From positions 1 to 37,081 of IMG/VR virus record IMGVR_UViG_3300032073_000084: a stretch of DNA of 37,081 nucleotides. The stretch is one strand, 5' to 3'. Source of the stretch: a virus. The notes beneath the pieces were generated by a model. The model was not told the DNA's origin, ran no database searches, and saw nothing but the letters and a program-made list of their open reading frames with translations. The translations under genes and the position numbers were made by a program. Positions 31,458 to 37,081 of this stretch are shown here, piece by piece (positions within the stretch are counted from its first letter, which is position 1; each line of letters opens with the position of its first letter).

Positions 31458-33773
31458 TTACGCCGAGAATGATGCCCCAGTCGGTAGAATGTTGAAATCA
31501 ATTACAATGAATTCAGCAGTTTTCGTTGGTTGTAAGAAAATCTGTCCAGCCAATATATTTCTATCGATTACATCTGGTGTATTGTTTGTTTCATCCATTA
31601 CCACTCTAAATGCATATAACCCTTGTCTTTGTTGTACTCCTTCTAAATACGGTTGTACTGTATTTATGAATCTACTTCTTGTTTGAGCTGTATTTTGTTC
31701 GAACACTAAGTATCTCGAAGTACTTGCAACAAATTTCTTAACTTTAATCAATAATCTACGAACATTGATTCTATCTAAAGCAGATGCCTTATCTTGTAAA
31801 GTTTTTTGTCCGAATGCCACGATTCCTTCTCCTGGAAACTGTGCAATTGGATTAACTTTTCCTTCATACAATGTATCTCTTTCAGCATGTGTTAATCTGT
31901 TTAGTACAGAAACTGCTCCTACAATTCCACCTCTGTTTAACCCAGCAGGTGCAAACCATTCTGCAGCTACTCTATCGTTTGCCGCATATATTCCAGGTAA
32001 TAAAGTTGATGGTGGAACAGCCGTTAATTTATTTGTGTTAGCATCAATTGTTTTAACCCACGGGTAGTAAGTACCTACATAGTTAGAATCAATTGCCTCA
32101 GCCTGTGTTATTGCCTGTCCAATACTATCATCTTGTGCAGATACATCACCGATAAAGAAAGCATCTTGTCTAGCTTCTACCATATCAGTAATTTTATCGA
32201 ACACATAAGAATGTAATCTTCTTACAACACCAGGTGCAGATATCAAGTTGATATCGAAATCATCTGGATTAGATATTGCGTTTATTGCTTTTACATAAGC
32301 AACTGAACCACTTGCAGTTGAACTTGCTAAACTAAATCCTTGTGTGTTTCCAGCAGATATTCCACTTCCTAAGTATGGAGATATTGTTGGTGCAACACCA
32401 TCAAATCCTCCTTGAAATCCTACTGAGAACTGTCTTTTAGCAACATCAATTGCTTTAGTATCAGAATTTGTTGAACCAGTCAACTCATAAGAAAGTTGTT
32501 GGTCAAAAGCAAATACTGTGTTTGAACCAGTTGATGCATTTGTTGTTAGAGGTGCAAGATAGTTAAAGTTATCTTTCTTAACTACTGCAGTTTCTAAATC
32601 GATACCAGCGTAATTTAATTTACTTGATGCCGTATTTGAATCAGATGTTGTTCTAAATTTAACTGCTGATAAATCAGTATCAGTTGTTAATTTTACTGGA
32701 TTTGAATATGCCTCATGACCAAATGGTCCAGCAGTTATTGGGAATCCTTCGTTAACATCTACTCTAATATATTTTGAATTATTTCTATAATCACCAGTAT
32801 CAGTTTGTTTTCCATTAGCATCGATAGATACATTTCTATCTCCAATTACTTTTGAAATATACTGAGGTGATGCAGGGTCTAGGTTAACATTGTTAAATGT
32901 TTCTAATACTGATTTTCTTTTATCAGTATCACCAAATTTTCTAACTGCAAGTGAGAATGTAGCATAATCAGTAGCATTAGAAGAACCAGCTTCTTTTACA
33001 TTGAATATAGAAATTACACATTGTTGATTCGTGTATGTACCATCACCTAAAGTATGGAATCTAAACAAGTTGTGTCTTTGTCCTGATATTTTTTGTGAAA
33101 CGATATATGGAGTAGTAGCATGAGTTACATCGTTTGTAAATAATTGTGCTGGTAGTTGTTCTGCAATTACTTTAGAACCACTATCAGATATATAAGTTCT
33201 TTGGTCATATGATGCTGATTGGAACCAGTTATATGCATATGCCGTTTTTGTTCCATATGGTGATTCTCCAAATACATCTGCAATGTCATTACCTGCAGTG
33301 TACAATACTGAAGAAGATACTTCTCCGAATGAACCACTTATGGTAAATGCCGATGCTGATAGTTGAGAATCTATTGAAGCGGATGATGCTGCAATATTAA
33401 ATCCTACTGATGCATCTGAACCACTTGAATTAAATAGTGTTCCTGCTACAACAGTTCCTCCATCAGAACCGCTAATTTTTAAAGCAATACCATTAGTTTG
33501 AGTATATCCACCAATGTGTCCTACTCTTACAACTGTTACGGTTCCTGCCTCTCTTAAATAATTTTGTACGGTATATCCTGTATAGTATGAACCATCAGGT
33601 GTACCGAAGATTTCATCGAAATCTGATTGTGTGTTTATTACAGTAGGAACGAACGCAGGGCCCTTTTTAGTAGGTCCTATTATTGCTGCTCCTATTTCTC
33701 CAATTCCTTGAGAAAGGAAAGATAGGTCATTCTCTCTTGTAAATACACCAGGTGATACAATTTTTTCTGCCAT
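31458..33773 (-). CDS. 18: Contractile tail sheath protein, gp18 type
   Basis: This 771-residue protein begins VSPGVFTRENDLSFLSQGIGEIGAAIIGPTKKGPAFVPTVINT, the typical sheath N-terminus, then FGTPDGSYYTGYTVQNYLREAGTVTVVRV. The C-terminal domain contains WFAPAGLNRGGIVGAV, the 'INVRRLLIKVKKFVASTSRYLVFEQNTAQTRSRF' region and GLYAFRVVMDETNNTPDVIDRNILAGQIFLQPTKTAEFIVIDFNI, all sheath hallmarks. It is longer than T4 gp18 (659), with the extra length in a variable Ser/Thr/Ala-rich middle that would lie on the outside of the sheath. It has an AGGAG site and an ATACTTATA box 42 bases upstream. Confidence 0.96.
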   Translation of the reverse strand: MAEKIVSPGVFTRENDLSFLSQGIGEIGAAIIGPTKKGPAFVPTVINTQSDFDEIFGTPDGSYYTGYTVQNYLREAGTVTVVRVGHIGGYTQTNGIALKISGSDGGTVVAGTLFNSSGSDASVGFNIAASSASIDSQLSASAFTISGSFGEVSSSVLYTAGNDIADVFGESPYGTKTAYAYNWFQSASYDQRTYISDSGSKVIAEQLPAQLFTNDVTHATTPYIVSQKISGQRHNLFRFHTLGDGTYTNQQCVISIFNVKEAGSSNATDYATFSLAVRKFGDTDKRKSVLETFNNVNLDPASPQYISKVIGDRNVSIDANGKQTDTGDYRNNSKYIRVDVNEGFPITAGPFGHEAYSNPVKLTTDTDLSAVKFRTTSDSNTASSKLNYAGIDLETAVVKKDNFNYLAPLTTNASTGSNTVFAFDQQLSYELTGSTNSDTKAIDVAKRQFSVGFQGGFDGVAPTISPYLGSGISAGNTQGFSLASSTASGSVAYVKAINAISNPDDFDINLISAPGVVRRLHSYVFDKITDMVEARQDAFFIGDVSAQDDSIGQAITQAEAIDSNYVGTYYPWVKTIDANTNKLTAVPPSTLLPGIYAANDRVAAEWFAPAGLNRGGIVGAVSVLNRLTHAERDTLYEGKVNPIAQFPGEGIVAFGQKTLQDKASALDRINVRRLLIKVKKFVASTSRYLVFEQNTAQTRSRFINTVQPYLEGVQQRQGLYAFRVVMDETNNTPDVIDRNILAGQIFLQPTKTAEFIVIDFNILPTGASFSA

Positions 33774-33814
33774 TTTATTTTACTCCTATTATCTGGTTTG
33801 TGTAATGATACACA

Positions 33815-33823
33815 TATAAGTAT
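33815..33823 (-). promoter_or_regulatory. ATACTTATA box before the sheath gene
   Basis: Minus-strand ATACTTATA, 42 bases before the sheath ATG in a 76-base gap, the same variant as at 13566. Confidence 0.45.
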
Positions 33824-33849
33824 TATTTAAAACTTCTAAAACATAAAAA

Positions 33850-34149
33850 TTACTTAGCAGTTGTTACTGCTTCAGTAGATTCTTTTTGTGTTGGGGTGAA
33901 AATTCCTGTTTCGGGGTCAAAATTTCCATCTCCATATGATTTATTCAGTTCTGCAAACAAATTTTGTTCGTCTTGAACTAATGTTGTGTAATTTCCTTCT
34001 ACTTGAAGGATTTGTTGGTCTACCTCTTGTACTCTTCTTTTCTTTTCCAAGTGTAATTGACCTAATTGTGCAAATGATTGACCAATTTTTTGTCTTAATT
34101 CATTAATTTGGTCTAATTCGCCTTTTGTAAACTTTATTTCTTTTGCCAT
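33850..34149 (-). CDS. Coiled-coil phage protein of unknown function, 99 residues
   Basis: The product is a long amphipathic helical hairpin (ELDQINELRQKIGQSFAQLGQLHLEKKRRVQEVDQQILQVEGNYTTLVQDEQNLFAELNKSYG) with a short Asp/Gly/Thr-rich tail, prefoldin-like in look. No catalytic motif is seen. It stands alone between the Hint/FN3 tail gene and the sheath gene, with its own ATATTTATA box 33 bases upstream. A chaperone or tail-completion role is possible. Confidence 0.7.
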   Translation of the reverse strand: MAKEIKFTKGELDQINELRQKIGQSFAQLGQLHLEKKRRVQEVDQQILQVEGNYTTLVQDEQNLFAELNKSYGDGNFDPETGIFTPTQKESTEAVTTAK

Positions 34150-34181
34150 TTTGATATATTTTTAAAATGATTAGTTGTATA

Positions 34182-34190
34182 TATAAATAT
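34182..34190 (-). promoter_or_regulatory. ATATTTATA box before the coiled-coil gene
   Basis: Minus-strand ATATTTATA followed by TATAC, 33 bases before the ATG at 34149. The extended sequence is almost identical to the box at 12691 ahead of gp32. Confidence 0.5.
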
Positions 34191-34219
34191 AAGATTTTTT
34201 GTCAAACGCAATTTTTATT

Positions 34220-35518
34220 CTAAGGAGCATCTGTTGTAAATGATAAAGTAGAGGAGTATGTTCCTGCCAACCCACTTTTTATTGCTCTTACTCTTGCATA
34301 ATATGTAGTTCCTGCGGATAAACTATATCCATCCATTAATTCTGCAGAAGTTGCACTCCATTCTGTTTCATTAGCTACTGTTGAACCGAAGTTTGATACT
34401 GCAGAAACTTGGAAATCATAAGCAGTTGCATTTTCATATGCAGTCCAACTAAGAGTTGGTTGACTCCACGATAAACCTTGTACTGCAGTTGGTGCTGAAG
34501 TATCTGTATGTGAATTACCACCTTTGTTGTGAGTTATATATCCATTTACTAAATAGGTATCTACATCTTCTACATTAATAGATACAATCTCTACACTTTC
34601 TTTAATAAGATTAATAGTATCAACATTAACTTCAATCACTCCATCTTTTACTCCTCCAGCAGCTTTAATTAATCTATCTCCTACCTTTAATCTAAAGATT
34701 TCTTTAAATTTGTATATTTGTTGTTCATTATCCCAAACTAACATTGGATGTTCAGATGTTGCTGTAATTTCTCCATCATTGATGTTATAGTATGATGATG
34801 CAAAAGAATATATAATATCTCTTACTTTTACTTTACAGAACTCACCATGTACATCTCTTGCATTCCATTCAAAGAAATCATCATCTGAATCTAAATTTAA
34901 ATTATTTGGGTTATATCCTAGTAGTTCATCTCCTTCATCTAAATCTCCAACCTCAACTATACTCCCATCCCATTTTGTTACTGGAGAATCTGCAGTTAAA
35001 CATAATGAAGCAGCATTGTTATCATATGAATCTACTACATATACAGTTTTATCTCTGTTTGCATTAAAATTTGTTGCATGACCATTATATGTGTCATCAA
35101 ATTTAACTCTTACAGTATGTGTAACTACTGTTTGTAATTCTGTTTGGGACTCTGAATCACCAACATTTGATAATGCACTTGCAACAAATGCAGCAGTTTC
35201 TCCAGAGTTTGATGATACTGCCATTTTGGCTCCACTTCCAACACTCCATTGGAAATTAGGAGACCTATCTGCAATTGCTCCGGTAAATTTTGAACCAGAA
35301 CCACCAAAGTTTAATCTAAATGTTTCAGTTGTACTTTCAACCACATATGTAAATCCACCAACTGAACCTACACTATCTATTGCGTATTGTGAAAGTTGTA
35401 CTGTTGAACCAGCACTACCATTGATTGCGTTTAAAGAAATACCACTACCTGAACTTGTACCTGTAGCTGTTCCTAAACTTTTTAAACTGAGTGTATCTCC
35501 TGATGATAATGTTGGCAT
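34220..35518 (-). CDS. Tail-associated protein with an internal Hint (intein-like) domain and a C-terminal FN3 domain
   Basis: This 432-residue protein has three parts. Residues 1-170 are Ser/Gly/Thr-rich beta structure opening MPTLSSGDTLSLKSLG, similar to phage tail-fibre or whisker segments. Residues 173-331 are a Hint domain: it opens CLTADSPVTKWDGSIVEVGDLDEGDELLG, has the block B TSEHP with His257, and closes VDTYLVNGYITHN at His330-Asn331. Residues 342-432 are a fibronectin type III domain. At 159 residues the Hint unit has no homing endonuclease. Residue +1 is Lys332, not Cys/Ser/Thr, so ordinary splicing is unlikely; cleavage at either end, as in bacterial intein-like domains, is more plausible. 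It lies 9 bases after a glycosyltransferase gene. A GGAAG site precedes the ATG. Confidence 0.85.
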   Translation of the reverse strand: MPTLSSGDTLSLKSLGTATGTSSGSGISLNAINGSAGSTVQLSQYAIDSVGSVGGFTYVVESTTETFRLNFGGSGSKFTGAIADRSPNFQWSVGSGAKMAVSSNSGETAAFVASALSNVGDSESQTELQTVVTHTVRVKFDDTYNGHATNFNANRDKTVYVVDSYDNNAASLCLTADSPVTKWDGSIVEVGDLDEGDELLGYNPNNLNLDSDDDFFEWNARDVHGEFCKVKVRDIIYSFASSYYNINDGEITATSEHPMLVWDNEQQIYKFKEIFRLKVGDRLIKAAGGVKDGVIEVNVDTINLIKESVEIVSINVEDVDTYLVNGYITHNKGGNSHTDTSAPTAVQGLSWSQPTLSWTAYENATAYDFQVSAVSNFGSTVANETEWSATSAELMDGYSLSAGTTYYARVRAIKSGLAGTYSSTLSFTTDAP

Positions 35519-35527
35519 AATATCTTC

Positions 35528-36529
35528 CTATATATTATAAATATTTAATAGTGAATTAATCCATTCATTTTTGTTCGTATAATTATCTATCATGTACGAT
35601 TTTAACTTATCGAACCAAAATTTCTTTGTTTCGTAGGATTCATCACATATCTTTCTATAAATATCATCAAAATCCTTTTTAAATGTTGCACGATATGGAT
35701 ATTCAAAATCTTTACACCAATTTTCGTATAAAATAGGTAGTTTACCATAATCAACTGCCTCAAAGATTCCATAACCAAATGGTTCATTAATAAAACATGA
35801 ATGAGATATACCCCAATCTTTTTTATAGAACTCATCTTTGAACTCAGAATGATAGTGATATATTTTAGATTTACTAAAATCTATTTTTTGTCCTGTTTTC
35901 CAATACCACATAATTTCTAATCCTTCTGTAAACATAAAAGATTTCATACCATCTAAGTAATGTGGATTTTTTCTTCCTTCTGGTCTTGCACAAAATCCTA
36001 TTGTATTTGATTCTGAGAAATCCCAATTCTTTTTGAATTCATAAAAGTTTTGAATGTTTTGATTTTGAATAAGAATATCAAATAATCCAACCCAAATATT
36101 ATGAGTAGAATATTCTACAACTTCTTTTTCCCAACTAGAATCCATATATGGTGCATGTATTGCTCTTGAATCTGTTCCTGCAGTTGATTTTAATACATGG
36201 TCTACTGAATTATGTAAAATATTTGAATGTATTTTATCTTTATTATCTATAATACATTTCATTGGTGTGTAATGACCATGTAGTATATTGATTCTTCTTG
36301 CACCTTTACATAATTCTTCAAACTTATTTATATCATCTCCATGCCAATGGGCTTCAATTGGGAATTCATAATCAATTTGGTCAAAATTATTTGGTTTGTT
36401 TCTATGAATAAGAAGTATTGGTTTTACATCTAGTTTTGGTACAACTAACTCTAACCAATCATTTACCCATTTATCAGAACCTGCGTTGGTATAAGGGCCA
36501 CCGCCAGTTGTGTAATAAACATCGTACAT
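35528..36529 (-). CDS. GT-B glycosyltransferase (GT4/group 1-like)
   Basis: This 333-residue protein has the GT-B C-terminal donor-binding signature EPFGYGIFEAVDYGKLPIL, in which the E-x7-E pair of GT4-type enzymes binds the nucleotide sugar. TIGFCARPEGRKNPHYLDGM (about 185-204) is the interdomain 'G....kg...l' region. The N-terminal half is acceptor-binding and divergent (RINILHGHYTPMKCI). It immediately follows the S74 tail fibre gene with no gap and precedes the Hint/FN3 tail gene by 9 bases. That makes glycosylation of a tail fibre or other virion protein the most likely job, though modified DNA is another possible acceptor. Confidence 0.82.
   Translation of the reverse strand: MYDVYYTTGGGPYTNAGSDKWVNDWLELVVPKLDVKPILLIHRNKPNNFDQIDYEFPIEAHWHGDDINKFEELCKGARRINILHGHYTPMKCIIDNKDKIHSNILHNSVDHVLKSTAGTDSRAIHAPYMDSSWEKEVVEYSTHNIWVGLFDILIQNQNIQNFYEFKKNWDFSESNTIGFCARPEGRKNPHYLDGMKSFMFTEGLEIMWYWKTGQKIDFSKSKIYHYHSEFKDEFYKKDWGISHSCFINEPFGYGIFEAVDYGKLPILYENWCKDFEYPYRATFKKDFDDIYRKICDESYETKKFWFDKLKSYMIDNYTNKNEWINSLLNIYNI
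35537..35545 (-). promoter_or_regulatory. ATATTTATA box before the Hint/FN3 gene
   Basis: Minus-strand ATATTTATA, 18 bases before the ATG at 35518, overlapping the last codons of the glycosyltransferase gene. Confidence 0.45.
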
Positions 36530-37081
36530 TTATTTTATTTTTGATTCTAACTCTTCTACTCGTTTGATAAGTTCTTTATTAGATTCTATAAGAAGAGCAA
36601 CTATCTTTTCGTATTTTACGGCTTTGTATCCGTTATCTCTTGTTTCAACTATCTCTGGTAATACTTTTTCTATTTCTTGTGCAACTACACCGATATCTTT
36701 TTTACCTTTGAATATTTCGTGTTTATCATTCCAATCAAAAGTATATCCACCGATTTGTTTTATTTTTTCGTTTGGATTTCTTATTGGAATAATATTATCT
36801 TTATATCTCTCATCTGAAGAAGCATATGCAACAACATCTTCACCAACATTAAGTGTTTTAGCGATACCAACACCACCATCTACTAATAATGCTCCAGTAG
36901 TTTTGGTAGTTGATTGTGTTGATGCATCAACAGTCACTACACCTGCATTACTAATTTTTAAAAATGCATTTCCTGTTTCTGCAGCTTCGGTGTTTATAGA
37001 TGTTCCCGTAGCTCTACCAATTTGCCATGTATCAGCATCTTGGTATTGAGTTCCCATATAAAAAGTAGAATCATCACCCTC
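36530..37081 (-). CDS. Tail fibre/spike C-terminal part with S74 intramolecular chaperone (5' end outside window)
   Basis: The reading frame stays open to the window edge, so the ATG at 37057 is internal and the gene is partial. The visible part has the fibre motif TGALLVDGGVGIAKTLNVG followed by a peptidase S74 chaperone domain. Ser and Lys of the self-cleavage dyad are in ASSDERYKDNI, spaced five apart as in endosialidase-type domains. GYTFDW, IGVVAQEIEKVLPEIV and YEKIVALLIESNKEL complete the domain, ending in a coiled coil. The chaperone domain trimerises the fibre and then cuts itself off before the Ser, releasing about 95 residues. It directly abuts the glycosyltransferase gene. Confidence 0.9.
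   Translation of the reverse strand, partial: EGDDSTFYMGTQYQDADTWQIGRATGTSINTEAAETGNAFLKISNAGVVTVDASTQSTTKTTGALLVDGGVGIAKTLNVGEDVVAYASSDERYKDNIIPIRNPNEKIKQIGGYTFDWNDKHEIFKGKKDIGVVAQEIEKVLPEIVETRDNGYKAVKYEKIVALLIESNKELIKRVEELESKIK

Noticed and set aside
35091-35540. 149-codon plus-strand open frame opposite the Hint/FN3 gene
   Set aside because: It lies wholly within the antisense of a domain-supported gene and shows no domain of its own.
36564-37049. 161-codon plus-strand open frame opposite the S74 fibre gene
   Set aside because: The opposite strand encodes a complete S74 domain; this frame is composition-driven.

Overview
This window looks like part of the genome of a T4-like contractile-tailed bacteriophage. 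It carries recognisable T4-type replication and recombination genes (gp41-like helicase, 5'-3' exonuclease/RNase H, UvsX, gp32), T4-type tail genes (gp18 sheath, gp19 tube, gp26-like baseplate protein, a tape-measure candidate) and a class I ribonucleotide reductase. Every supported gene is on the minus strand, genes are tightly packed with many 1-16 base overlaps, and the DNA is very AT-rich by eye. A Bacteroidota host (probably marine, Flavobacteriia-like) is inferred from three clues: a Hc1/histone-H1-like mini-protein typical of that phylum, a secreted nuclease whose signal peptide ends in FGQ, and promoters with TTTG at about -33 and TATATTAG at -7. No host gene is present, so the assignment is moderate.

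Layout in coordinate order (transcription runs right to left). 1-2.9 kb: a promoter-driven module of an HTH mini-protein, a thymidylate-synthase homologue with a cytosine-type active site, an AsnB-like ATP-dependent ligase/amidotransferase domain, a PLP enzyme and the start of a phage GroEL. 2.9-7.2 kb: thioredoxin, NrdA, a SET-domain protein, a GAMT-like methyltransferase, NrdB and a histone-H1-like peptide. 7.3-13.5 kb: helicase, exonuclease, a glycosyltransferase-like protein, UvsX, gp32 and an Nmad1/DUF1599 protein. 13.6-19.5 kb: a large unknown protein, an exported DNA/RNA nuclease, a compact family A DNA polymerase, and small unknown early genes including an LPD29-like protein. 19.5-22.2 kb: a 2OG-dioxygenase-like protein, a radical SAM protein and an SGNH-like hydrolase. 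22.2-37 kb: baseplate, tape measure, gp26-like gene with a likely frameshifted extension, tube, sheath, a Hint/FN3 tail protein, a glycosyltransferase and the end of an S74-chaperone tail fibre.

How the parts may work together. Thioredoxin and NrdAB supply deoxynucleotides. The TS homologue has Asp where thymidylate synthases have Asn (E. coli N177), the substitution that marks dCMP hydroxymethylases. With the neighbouring PLP enzyme and AsnB-like domain, and with the Nmad1 protein elsewhere under the same promoter type, this suggests a cytosine hypermodification pathway for phage DNA. That is the best candidate for a new system here.

Two regulatory signals recur. One is an early-type promoter (TTTGG, exactly 19 bases, TATATTAGC) found five times, including within a perfect 34-base duplicated sequence. 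The other is a short ATA-N-TTATA box ahead of tail and other genes, twice placed just downstream of a rho-independent terminator. No tRNA, CRISPR array, insertion sequence or attachment site was seen, and no gene-free stretch exceeds about 120 bases.
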